Part shown: in pieces, positions 1-6,025 of the stretch
Position numbering within the stretch: the first letter of the stretch is position 1
Layout: every line of letters begins with the position of its first letter
NCBI GenBank assembly: GCA_009783975.1
Contig: WRCL01000130.1
Coordinates: forward strand, 1 to 6,025
Source of the DNA: Micrococcales bacterium
GTDB taxonomy: Bacteria > Actinomycetota > Actinomycetes > Actinomycetales > Cellulomonadaceae
DNA length: 6,025 nt
Direction of reading: 5' to 3'
The notes under the pieces: model-generated
Database searches by the model: none
What the model saw: the letters and a program-made list of their open reading frames with translations, nothing else
What the model was told of the DNA's origin: nothing
Translations under genes and position numbers: made by a program

Positions 1-699
1 GACCCGTGCCCCCCACGTCTGCAGCTGGTCGGCGGCCGCGGCACGGAAGGTGTCAGCGGCGCCGAGCACGACGGTGGACCCATCAGCGACGAGCAACCGC
101 GCGAGCTTGCCGATGGTCGTGGTCTTGCCCGTGCCGTTGACGCCGACGACGAGGACGACGGCCGGGCGTGTGGTGCCGGTGTCGTCGGTCGTCGCCGTCG
201 TGGCCAAGGAGCGGTCCAAGGACGGGTCGACGAGCCCGACGAGCTGGTCACGCAAGGCCGCGCGGGTGGCGGCGACGTCTGCCAGCCCGTCGGCACGTGC
301 CTGGGTGCGCAAGGCGTCGATGAGCTCGGTCGACGGTCCAGCACCGACGTCGGCGAGCAGCAGGGTCTCCTCCAGCTCGTCCCAGTCGTCCTGCGTGAGC
401 TGGTCACGCGAGAGCACCGCGAGCATCCGTGCCCCCAGGGGCGAGCCCGACGCCGCCAGGCGTTGGCGCAGGCGCACCAGACGCCCGGCGCTCGGTTCGG
501 GGACCTCCAGCGGTGGGGTGTGCGCGACCGGTTCGGTCTGCGGCCCGCCGAGCGGTTCGTCAGGCTCTGGGCCGCCGGTCGCGGCCACCTGCTCGCCAGG
601 TGGCCGCGCCGGCCTGCGCGAGCCGACGACGACCAGCCCTGCGAACCCCGCGACGAGCACGGCAGCGACGACGACGAGCACGAGCAACAAAGGGTCCAT
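1..699 (-). CDS. ftsY: FtsY, signal recognition particle receptor (N-terminal 233 residues, cut by left edge)
   Basis: FtsY is the membrane-docked GTPase that receives ribosome-nascent chain complexes bound to SRP (Ffh plus 4.5S RNA) and hands them to the Sec translocon. Seen here: a hydrophobic anchor at about residues 4-25 ([20 protein letters not shown]), a Pro/Glu-rich linker at about 27-70, the helical N domain at about 71-165 (including [15 protein letters not shown] at 105-119), and the start of the GTPase domain. The P-loop GVNGTGKT is at 186-193 and the SRP-GTPase motif DTFRAAA at 216-222. The DTAGR and TKxD motifs and the rest of the G domain lie beyond the left edge. An N-terminal membrane segment with a Pro/Glu-rich linker is usual for actinobacterial FtsY. 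I chose ATG 699 because the membrane segment follows it at once. There is no good Shine-Dalgarno sequence, only a G run touching the ATG. An in-frame GTG 14 codons upstream is possible but less likely. It lies 45 bases after the stop of the preceding gene, probably in one transcript. Confidence 0.96.
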   Translation of the reverse strand, partial: MDPLLLVLVVVAAVLVAGFAGLVVVGSRRPARPPGEQVAATGGPEPDEPLGGPQTEPVAHTPPLEVPEPSAGRLVRLRQRLAASGSPLGARMLAVLSRDQLTQDDWDELEETLLLADVGAGPSTELIDALRTQARADGLADVAATRAALRDQLVGLVDPSLDRSLATTATTDDTGTTRPAVVLVVGVNGTGKTTTIGKLARLLVADGSTVVLGAADTFRAAAADQLQTWGARV

Positions 700-744
700 C
701 CCCCAAGTGTGAGGGGCGGCACCCGGTTCAGACCAACTCACCGC

Positions 745-1782
745 TCACGTGCGTGCTGGCGCAGGCTCGGCAGGCGCAGGCTCGGCAGGTGTTGGTTCGG
801 CGGGTTGGGCGCCGACGAGGTCCTGCGGGGGTTGGGGCTCGGCGCAGGCCGCTGGCTCCGGGACCGGCTCGGGGGTTGGTGCAGCCTCGGGCACCTCGTC
901 GTCGCCACGCGCGAGGTGTGGGGGCCCCGACGCCGGCACTGGGTTGGGGAACAACGTCCCCTGGTCCGCAGACGGGGTGAAGAACGGTTCGTCCTCGTCC
1001 CAGTCGCCGAACACGGCCCCGGCGGCCGACTCCCCGTACAGCGGCGCGGGCAGCGGTCCGAACACGAGCTCCTCGGGGAACGGTGGGGGTTCAGGCCCGG
1101 TGAACAACGCTTGCTGGAACAACGACAGCGCAGGTTCGGGGTCGGCGGACAACGCTTCGTCGAACAGCTGGCATGGAGCCGCCAGGCCCGCCGACCACGC
1201 TTCGCCGGACGCCCGAGACGGTTGTTCAGTTTCGGCGGCGTCGGCGTTCCCCAGCAGCGCCAATGACGTCTCAAGCTCTGGCGGGACCACCTCGTCGAAC
1301 AGCGGTTCTGGCCTTTTCCCAGCACAGAACAATTCTTGGGCGAACAGCGGTGCTGACATGTCAGGTTCTGTGGACAACACCTCGGCGACCGACGGTCCGC
1401 CAGGCTCGGGTTCTGCGTACAGCTCGTCTGCGAACACCGAGCGGGAAAGCTCTGGTTCTGCGAACAAGGTCTCGGGGAACGGCGAGGCACCCGCATGCAC
1501 CTCGGTCAGGGCCGCCGAGACCTGCCCGGCCTGGACCAGTGCGTGCTGGCGGAGCAGGTCGAACGCTGCGAAGGCGGTGACGTCGACAACCTGCTGGGAC
1601 GCGATGAGCTCTGCGAGGGTCACGTCGACCGGGCGTACCCGGCGACGTCTGCGTAACCCGTTACGGAACGCCCGGAGCCTGGACTCCCTCGGCCGTGGCA
1701 CACGCTGCGGACTGAGGTAGGCGATGCGGAAAACGCTGCCTGCTGCGAACGTGACTGCGGTTGCGACGACGACCAAGAGCAC
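745..1782 (-). CDS. Unrecognised single-pass membrane protein with 15-residue Phe/Leu/Glu/Pro repeats, between smc and ftsY
   Basis: I do not recognise this 345-residue protein. Visible parts: a hydrophobic segment at about residues 1-23 (VLLVVVATAVTFAAGSVFRI at its core); an Arg-rich flank at about 27-50 containing five consecutive Arg (44-48); a short helical-looking stretch at about 53-97 (VTLAELIASQQVVDVTAFAAFDLL at its centre); an acidic tail from 102 with repeats whose best copies read F-x-x-E-L-F/Y-x-x-E-P-E every 15 residues; and a Pro/Glu/Ala-rich end with three PAEP(T/A) copies. The positive flank after the anchor predicts a cytoplasmic tail. I chose GTG 1782: it opens the membrane segment and has GGTGAG 9 bases upstream. 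An in-frame ATG at 1923 would add 47 residues, but that stretch uses ATA, AGG, CGA, TGT and TTT codons and looks non-coding. Third positions favour G/C, supporting the frame, although local GC dips to 52% at 1321-1380. The overlapping plus-strand frame is an Ser/Gly/Asn-rich shadow. The position suggests co-transcription with ftsY; a link to membrane targeting or chromosome organisation is only a guess. Confidence 0.78.
   Translation of the reverse strand: MLLVVVATAVTFAAGSVFRIAYLSPQRVPRPRESRLRAFRNGLRRRRRVRPVDVTLAELIASQQVVDVTAFAAFDLLRQHALVQAGQVSAALTEVHAGASPFPETLFAEPELSRSVFADELYAEPEPGGPSVAEVLSTEPDMSAPLFAQELFCAGKRPEPLFDEVVPPELETSLALLGNADAAETEQPSRASGEAWSAGLAAPCQLFDEALSADPEPALSLFQQALFTGPEPPPFPEELVFGPLPAPLYGESAAGAVFGDWDEDEPFFTPSADQGTLFPNPVPASGPPHLARGDDEVPEAAPTPEPVPEPAACAEPQPPQDLVGAQPAEPTPAEPAPAEPAPART
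760..804 (-). repeat. Three tandem 15-bp units encoding PAEP(T/A)
   Basis: The units at 760-774 and 775-789 are identical 15-mers (plus strand CGCAGGCTCGGCAGG), and 790-804 is a diverged third copy. They encode residues 327-341 of the repeat protein as PAEPT, PAEPA, PAEPA. The perfect identity of two copies suggests recent slippage duplication, so copy number may vary between strains. Confidence 0.9.
1039..1479 (-). repeat. Degenerate 45-bp (15-residue) coding repeat array
   Basis: Reading the minus-strand protein, units begin at residues 102, 117, 132, 147, 162, 177, 192, 207 and 222, exactly 15 apart. The array then continues in shorter units at 235 (13 after the previous one) and 249. Good copies are FPETLFAEPELSRSV, FADELYAEPEPGGPS and FDEALSADPEPALSL. 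The units at 162 and 192 are weaker, and the unit at 177 is hardly recognisable although the register is kept. Conserved features are Phe/Leu at position 1, Glu/Gln at 3-4, Leu at 5, an aromatic or Ser at 6, and Glu-Pro-Glu near 8-10. Divergence at DNA level suggests an old array kept by selection on the protein. Confidence 0.75.
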
Positions 1783-1961
1783 ATGTTGATTCTCACCGAC
1801 AGCCCCCGCGTCCGCCTCCCGAAAGACGACCGGCAGGTGACTTCGGCTCGCGGGGGACTCATCACACGAAATCGGTGCAGGACGGACGCAGCGCCTTCGT
1901 TGTGAAAAGAACAGACATATCATCTCGTACCGCCAGAAATCCCCCGTTGGCCAGTCAGGTG
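1783..1961. other. Intergenic gap between smc and the repeat protein gene, with an inverted repeat
   Basis: This 179-base gap is lower in GC than its surroundings (50% at 1861-1920). It contains the inverted repeat described separately and, on the minus strand, GGTGAG 9 bases before the GTG at 1782. A GAGAAT ending 6 bases before that GTG resembles a weak -10 element, but there is no -35 match 17 bases above it. I find no convincing TAnnnT promoter and no U-tailed hairpin after the smc stop, so whether smc reads through into the next gene cannot be decided from sequence. Confidence 0.6.
1803..1856 (-). repeat. 8-bp perfect inverted repeat, possible RNA stem in the leader of the repeat protein gene
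   Basis: CCCCCGCG at 1803-1810 and its exact complement CGCGGGGG at 1849-1856 flank 38 bases. Inside, the minus-strand RNA can form a second short stem (CCGAA with TTCGG). The base of the stem is about 20 bases before the GTG start of the repeat protein. It could be a leader structure affecting translation, or part of an smc terminator, but there is no U run. In a GC-rich genome an 8-base GC match across 38 bases may also occur by chance. Confidence 0.4.
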
Positions 1962-4900
1962 TCAGACGGTCGCGGACTCACGCAGGCGCTGGGAGATGAT
2001 CTGGCTGATCCCGTCGTTGCGCATCGAGACCCCGTACAGCGCGTCGGCGATCTCCATCGTACGTTTTTGGTGGGTGACGACGATGAGCTGGGAGTCAGCC
2101 TGGAGCTCACGCAGCACCCCGAGCAGACGGCCGAGGTTCGTGTCGTCCAGGGCCGCTTCGACCTCGTCCAGGACGTAGAAGGGGCTGGGCCGGGCCTTGA
2201 AGATCGCGACGAGCATCGCCACGGCGGCCAGGGACCGTTCCCCACCGGACAGCAGCGACAACCGTTTGACCTTCTTGCCAGCCGGGCGCGCCTCGACCTC
2301 GATACCGGTGGTGAGCATGTCGTCAGGGTCGGTGGCAACCAGGCGGCCCTCACCTCCGGGGAACAACCGGGGGAAGACCTGGGCGAACGCCGTCTGGGTG
2401 TCGGTGAACGCGTCGGTGAACACCTGCTGCACCCGTTCGTCGATGTCGGCGACGATCTGCAGCAGGTCAGCCTTGGACTTCTTCAGGTCCGCGAGCTGGT
2501 CGACGAGGAACTTGTGCCGCTCTTCCAACGCGGCGAACTCCTCCAGGGCCAGGGGGTTGACCTTGCCGAGCTGGTTGAGGGCACGTTCGGCGGCACGCAG
2601 GCGTTTTTCCTGCTCAGCCCGCACGTACGGGCGCAGCGCAGGACCGTCCTGCGGCTGCGGGACGACCGGGACCATCTGGTCAGGGCCGAACTCGTCGAGC
2701 AGCACCTGCGGGTCGGTGCCAAGCTCGACAGTGCTGCGTTCGTGCAGCTGCTCCAGGCGGGCGACCTGCGCGGCGCGCGCGACCTCGTCACGGTGGGCGA
2801 CGTCGGTCAGCTCGGACAGCTCGCGGGCCTGGGTCTCGGCGGCGGCCCTGGCCGCGACGAGCTCAGCCTCCCGGGCGGTCCGGGCGGCGTCGGCGGCGGC
2901 GCGTTCGTCGTCGGCGGCGGCGAGGGCCTGCTCGGTCACCCCCAGGGTGTGCACAGCACCGTCGTGGACCGCGCGGGCGACCTGGGCGTCGGCGGCGCGC
3001 TGGCGTTCGCGGGCTGCGGCGCGTTCACGCGCCTCACGTTCGGCAGCGGCGGCGCGTTCGAGGGACTGGGCACGTCCGGCCATGGCCCGGGCCCGTTCCT
3101 CGGCGGTGCGCAAGGTCAGGCGCGCCTCGGTCTCGCGGGTCCTGCCCCCTGACGCCTCGGCGGCCGCTGCGTCGCGCTGGGCGGTGGCCTGGGCGACGGC
3201 CTGCTCGTGCTGGGCCGGTTCGGCCTGGGCTGCGGCGAGACGTTCGGTGAGCTCGGCGAGCACCTGCGCGTCGGCGGCCTCGGTGGTCGTCGCGGCCTCC
3301 AGCGACGCGCGCACCCGTTCGGCTTCTGCGGCGGCGGCGCGGCTGACCGACCCCAGGTGCCCGAGCTGTTCGGCGACAGCGGCCAGGGCAGCGTCAGACT
3401 CGTGCAGCTGGGAGAGGGTCTCGTCATGGGCGTCGGCGGCCTGCTGTTCGCGTTCACGTGCGCTGACCAGGGCGAACGTCGTCTTCTCAGCGCGCGCGGC
3501 GGCATCGTCCGCGGCGGTGCGGGCCTCGTCCAGCGCAGCCTGCAGGTGCAAGGCGCTCGGGGCTGAGGCCGACCCGCCCGAGGCCCGGTGCGTGGCCAGG
3601 ACGTCCCCGCCACGGGTTGCCACAGTGAGCTCGGGGCGCTCGGCGAGCAGCGCCCGGGCTGTGGCGAGGTCGTCGACGACGACGACCCCGCCCAGCAGCG
3701 CCCGCACCGCGTCGGTCAGGCGTGCAGGGGTCCGCACAAGGTCGACGGCCCAGGTGGCGGTGGCCGGCAACGGCGGGGCCGGCGCTGGGCCGGCGTGGTT
3801 GGCCACGACCATCCCTGCCCGTCCGGCGTCGGTCTCGCGCAGGTAGCGGATGGCGTCGACCGCTGCGTCGACCGACTCCACGACGACGGCGTCGGCAAGG
3901 GTCCCCAGGGCGGCGACGATCGCCTCTTCGTCCTCGGGCGCCACAGCGAGCATCGCCGCGACCGACCCCAAGGTCCCCAGCGACTGGTCTGCCGCGAGCA
4001 ACGCCCCGGCCCCGTCTTTGCGGTCCAGCGACAGTGCGAGCGTCTCAGCGCGGGTGCGCTGGGCGTCACGTTCGGTTTCTGCCTGCGCCAAGGTCGCGAC
4101 GAGCCCGGCGACGTGGGCCTGGGCGGCGTCCAGGGCAGCGACGGCTGCTTCGTGGGCGGCGTCCAGGCCAACCTCCCCGGCCTCGGCACCTGCGGCTTGG
4201 GCTTCCATCGCGGTGAACTGGGACGTCGCCTCCCACCCGCGACGCTCAGCAGCGTCGAGCGTCTCGCGGAGCCGGCCGATCTCCCCAGCGGTCGCCTCCA
4301 GCCGGGACCTGCGCGCAGCGACCTGCCCGGCCAGGCGTGCGACACCTTCGCGCCGGTCAGCAGCAGCACGCAGCAACGCGGCGAGGTCACGTTCGCCAGC
4401 GGCGGCGGCCTGCTCCAGCTCTTCACGGGCGGTGACCGCACCGGTGAGCCCGGCTTTGGCCAGCTCGACCTCGGCGAGGATCTCGGCCTCGGCGGCACGT
4501 ACCCGCGTGGCCTGGGCGGCCAGGTCGTCAGGGTCGGTGCCCACACGCTGCTCGGAAGCCTCACCGAGCAGCCGTGCACGGTCGGCGGCCATGCTCACCG
4601 TCCCGCGCAGCCGTTCGCGCAGCGCCGAGAGCCGGTACCACACCTCGGACGCCTCACGGGCCGCCGGGGCGGCCTGGGCGGCAGCGAGCTCGAGGGCGGC
4701 GACCAGGTGGCGGGCCTGGTCGAGCCCGGCTTCGACCTCGTCACGCCGGGCGCGCACCGCAGTCTCGTCAGCCATCTCCTGGGCCATCTGCGCGGTGAGC
4801 TGGGCGAGCTCGTCGGCGAGCAGCCGGGCCTTGGCGTCGCGCAGGTCGGCCTGGACGACGGCGGCCTTGCGCGCCATCTCCGCCTGGCGCCCCAGAGGCC

Positions 4901-5507
4901 CGAGCTGGCGGCGCAGCTCGGCGGTGAGGTCGCCGACACGGACCATGTTCGCCTGCATCGCGTCGAGCTTGCGCAGGGCCTTTTCCTTGCGCCGGCGGTG
5001 CTTGAGCACCCCAGCGGCCTCTTCGATGAACCCGCGGCGCTCTTCGGGGGTGGCCCGCAAGATCGCGTCGAGCCGCCCCTGCCCGACGATGACGTGCATC
5101 TCGCGGCCCAGGCCTGAGTCGCTGAGGAGCTCTTGGATGTCCAGCAGACGGCAGCCGTGGCCGTTGATCGCATAGTCCGACCCGCCGCTGCGGAACAACG
5201 TCCGCGAGATCGTCACCTCGGTGTACTCGATCGGCAGCGCCCCGTCGGTGTTGTCGATGGTCAGAGCGACCTCGGCGCGGCCCAGGGGGGCACGTCCGGC
5301 GGTCCCGGCGAAGATCACGTCCTCCATGGACCCGCCGCGCAACGACTTGGCGCCTTGTTCGCCCATGACCCATGCCAGGGCGTCGACGACGTTGGACTTG
5401 CCTGACCCGTTGGGCCCCACGACGCAGGTGATCCCTGGTTCGAAGGTCAGCGTCGTCGCCGAGGCGAACGACTTGAACCCTCGCAGGGTGAGCGTCTTGA
5501 GGTGCAC
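1962..5507 (-). CDS. smc: Chromosome segregation/condensation ATPase SMC
   Basis: SMC homodimers form the bacterial condensin with ScpA and ScpB (not in this window), extruding and aligning chromosome arms from origin-proximal loading sites. The 1181-residue length is normal for the family. Seen: N-terminal head with Walker A GPNGSGKS (31-38), conserved Arg57, and Q-loop Gln143 in IVGQGRLDAIL; first coiled coil about 170-500, very rich in Ala, Glu and Arg; hinge about 505-655 (LGSVAAMLAVAPEDEEAI early, GGSASAPSALHLQAA at its end); returning coiled coil about 655-1020; C-terminal head with signature LSGGE (1086-1090), Walker B YVLDE (Asp1114, Glu1115 as catalytic base), D-loop, and switch His1146. 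All ATPase residues are intact. The start is a GTG; the following residues HLKTLTLRGFKSFASA match the family start exactly, leaving no room for another choice. No Shine-Dalgarno sequence precedes it, and a -10-like element sits 6 bases upstream, which suits a leaderless mRNA. The upstream neighbour is not the rnc/mutM type often found before smc in actinobacteria. Confidence 0.99.
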   Translation of the reverse strand: MHLKTLTLRGFKSFASATTLTFEPGITCVVGPNGSGKSNVVDALAWVMGEQGAKSLRGGSMEDVIFAGTAGRAPLGRAEVALTIDNTDGALPIEYTEVTISRTLFRSGGSDYAINGHGCRLLDIQELLSDSGLGREMHVIVGQGRLDAILRATPEERRGFIEEAAGVLKHRRRKEKALRKLDAMQANMVRVGDLTAELRRQLGPLGRQAEMARKAAVVQADLRDAKARLLADELAQLTAQMAQEMADETAVRARRDEVEAGLDQARHLVAALELAAAQAAPAAREASEVWYRLSALRERLRGTVSMAADRARLLGEASEQRVGTDPDDLAAQATRVRAAEAEILAEVELAKAGLTGAVTAREELEQAAAAGERDLAALLRAAADRREGVARLAGQVAARRSRLEATAGEIGRLRETLDAAERRGWEATSQFTAMEAQAAGAEAGEVGLDAAHEAAVAALDAAQAHVAGLVATLAQAETERDAQRTRAETLALSLDRKDGAGALLAADQSLGTLGSVAAMLAVAPEDEEAIVAALGTLADAVVVESVDAAVDAIRYLRETDAGRAGMVVANHAGPAPAPPLPATATWAVDLVRTPARLTDAVRALLGGVVVVDDLATARALLAERPELTVATRGGDVLATHRASGGSASAPSALHLQAALDEARTAADDAAARAEKTTFALVSAREREQQAADAHDETLSQLHESDAALAAVAEQLGHLGSVSRAAAAEAERVRASLEAATTTEAADAQVLAELTERLAAAQAEPAQHEQAVAQATAQRDAAAAEASGGRTRETEARLTLRTAEERARAMAGRAQSLERAAAAEREARERAAARERQRAADAQVARAVHDGAVHTLGVTEQALAAADDERAAADAARTAREAELVAARAAAETQARELSELTDVAHRDEVARAAQVARLEQLHERSTVELGTDPQVLLDEFGPDQMVPVVPQPQDGPALRPYVRAEQEKRLRAAERALNQLGKVNPLALEEFAALEERHKFLVDQLADLKKSKADLLQIVADIDERVQQVFTDAFTDTQTAFAQVFPRLFPGGEGRLVATDPDDMLTTGIEVEARPAGKKVKRLSLLSGGERSLAAVAMLVAIFKARPSPFYVLDEVEAALDDTNLGRLLGVLRELQADSQLIVVTHQKRTMEIADALYGVSMRNDGISQIISQRLRESATV

Positions 5508-5513
5508 GGACAG

Positions 5514-5542
5514 AGCCTAGGGCGTGTCTGGCGTTCCGTCAC
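5514..5542 (-). promoter_or_regulatory. Predicted smc promoter giving a leaderless transcript
   Basis: On the minus strand, GTGACG (5542-5537; shares TGAC with TTGACA) is followed by a 17-base spacer and TAGGCT (5519-5514), which fits the actinobacterial housekeeping -10 pattern TAnnnT. Six bases separate the -10 from the GTG start of smc at 5507, placing the expected transcription start at or next to the first base of the start codon. The absence of a ribosome binding site fits this. It is a pattern match without experimental support. Confidence 0.45.
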
Positions 5543-5563
5543 ACCCCACGGCGCGCCTGGCAC

Positions 5564-5580
5564 CGACGCTGGTCGCGTCG
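5564..5580 (-). terminator. Small GC-only hairpin after the upstream gene, possible terminator
   Basis: CGACGC and GCGTCG form a perfect 6-base stem around a 5-base loop, 25 bases beyond the stop codon of the preceding gene and just before the putative smc promoter. It has no U run, so it is not a classical intrinsic terminator; such U-less hairpins are often proposed in actinobacteria. A chance palindrome is a real alternative in this base composition. Confidence 0.25.
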
Positions 5581-5604
5581 CCGGCGTCTGCCGTCGGGCC
5601 CCGG

Positions 5605-6025
5605 TCAGCCGCGGAAAGCCGCCTGGTCGCCGGCGTTGTACAGGCCGTAGAACGTCATCTCACCGGCCGGTGCTCCTGCGGCGAACGCCATGCCGACGTA
5701 GTCGGCAGGCAGGTCCGCGACCGCCTTTCCCGGCAGGTAGAGGCGAAACTCTTTGGTGTTGACAAAACCTGAGGGCGGATTGTCGCGTTCGCAGTAGATG
5801 GTGTTGATACCGGTGTCGACGGTGATCTGGGGCCTGGGGTTCCTGCGCCCCGGCGAGGTTGGTGACGCCACTGGTTGGGACGTGATGATGAACCCCTTCA
5901 CCTTCATCGTGTACTCGTGGTCGTCAACCTGCTCAACCTCGGTGAACCGTCCTTCGAACGCGCAGACAGTCTCGTTACCGTTGGGGTACTCGGCCCCAGC
6001 AGGAGTGGTGTCCAGCGAACGGAAA
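5605..6025 (-). CDS. Unrecognised protein, C-terminal 139 residues (start lies beyond right edge)
   Basis: The frame is open from the right edge (first full codon ends at 6024) to TGA at 5605. A Met at 5907 could be taken as the start, but the 39 codons before it are also coding: about four fifths end in G or C and the protein reads on smoothly (for example TVCAFEGRFTEVEQVDDHEY), so it is internal. The fragment has no membrane segment. It looks beta-rich with aromatic-hydrophobic alternation (YTMKVKGFIITS, EFRLYLPGKAV, GEMTFYGLYNAG). Its only two cysteines, at fragment residues 21 and 78, could form a disulfide if it is exported; whether a signal peptide exists cannot be seen. A Pro/Ser-rich loop (about 50-65) interrupts it. 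Sampled GC (53% at 5881-5940, 55% at 5761-5820) is low next to smc, hinting at relaxed codon selection or transfer. I assign no family. It is 97 bases upstream of smc, which appears to have its own promoter, so a functional link is not implied. Confidence 0.8.
   Translation of the reverse strand, partial: FRSLDTTPAGAEYPNGNETVCAFEGRFTEVEQVDDHEYTMKVKGFIITSQPVASPTSPGRRNPRPQITVDTGINTIYCERDNPPSGFVNTKEFRLYLPGKAVADLPADYVGMAFAAGAPAGEMTFYGLYNAGDQAAFRG

Noticed and set aside
700..744. Gap before ftsY checked for promoter, ribosome binding site and terminator
   Set aside because: No TAnnnT with a -35, no spaced purine-rich site and no hairpin. Only a G run adjoining the ATG is present, so nothing is called.
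1117..1131. ALSLF in the repeat tail (residues 218-222) resembles the DNA polymerase sliding-clamp binding pentapeptide QLxLF
   Set aside because: The key Gln is replaced, and in a tail full of Leu-Phe pairs such a match is expected by chance.
749..1720. Plus-strand 323-codon Ser/Gly/Asn-rich open frame opposite the repeat protein
   Set aside because: It is a mirror of the same 45-bp repeats. The minus-strand frame has a clear membrane segment, cleaner periodicity and agrees with the direction of all neighbours. It remains the main alternative if the minus frame proves untranslated.
1783..1923. ATG at 1923 as start of the repeat protein (47 more residues)
   Set aside because: The extension uses many codons rare in this genome style and lacks third-position G/C bias. 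The GTG at 1782 directly opens the membrane segment and has a plausible ribosome binding site.
1761..5175. Long plus-strand open frames opposite smc (several of 440-550 codons)
   Set aside because: They are antisense shadows of the GC-rich smc codons: compositions are monotonous (Ala/Ser/Arg or Gly-rich), no recognisable domain appears, and smc itself is complete with all motifs.
5521..5547. Possible stem between GGGTGTG and CACGCCC (minus strand) just upstream of smc
   Set aside because: It needs a G-T wobble and a 13-base loop and overlaps the stronger promoter-like pattern, so I see no independent support.

Overview
The window is a high-GC chromosomal segment in which every supported gene lies on the minus strand, so transcription runs from the right edge to the left. 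Gene content (smc and ftsY with typical actinobacterial sequence features), strong G/C preference at third codon positions and the style of the proteins point to an actinomycete. A Micrococcales / Cellulomonas-like organism is my best guess, but that is inference.

Layout in transcription order. (1) 6025-5605: the C-terminal 139 codons of an unrecognised gene whose start lies beyond the right edge. Its sampled GC content (about 53-55%) is clearly below that of smc. (2) 5604-5508: a 97-base gap with a small GC-rich hairpin and a well-spaced promoter-like pair whose -10 element lies 6 bases before the smc GTG, predicting a leaderless smc mRNA. (3) 5507-1962: complete smc, the 1181-residue chromosome condensation ATPase. 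(4) 1961-1783: a 179-base gap of lower GC with an 8-base perfect inverted repeat. (5) 1782-745: an unrecognised 345-residue protein with one N-terminal membrane segment, an arginine-rich flank, a short helical-looking part and a long Phe/Leu/Glu/Pro repeat tail with a strict 15-residue period. (6) 699-1: the N-terminal 233 residues of FtsY, the signal recognition particle receptor, cut by the left edge.

smc and ftsY are commonly adjacent in actinobacteria. The unusual element is the repeat-bearing membrane-anchored protein inserted between them. FtsY and this protein share an architecture (N-terminal membrane anchor, then an acidic Pro-rich cytoplasmic stretch), and the gene sits only 45 bases upstream of ftsY, so the two are probably co-transcribed. 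Its function is unknown. It is the best candidate in the window for something undescribed. I see no RNA genes, CRISPR arrays, insertion sequences or attachment sites.
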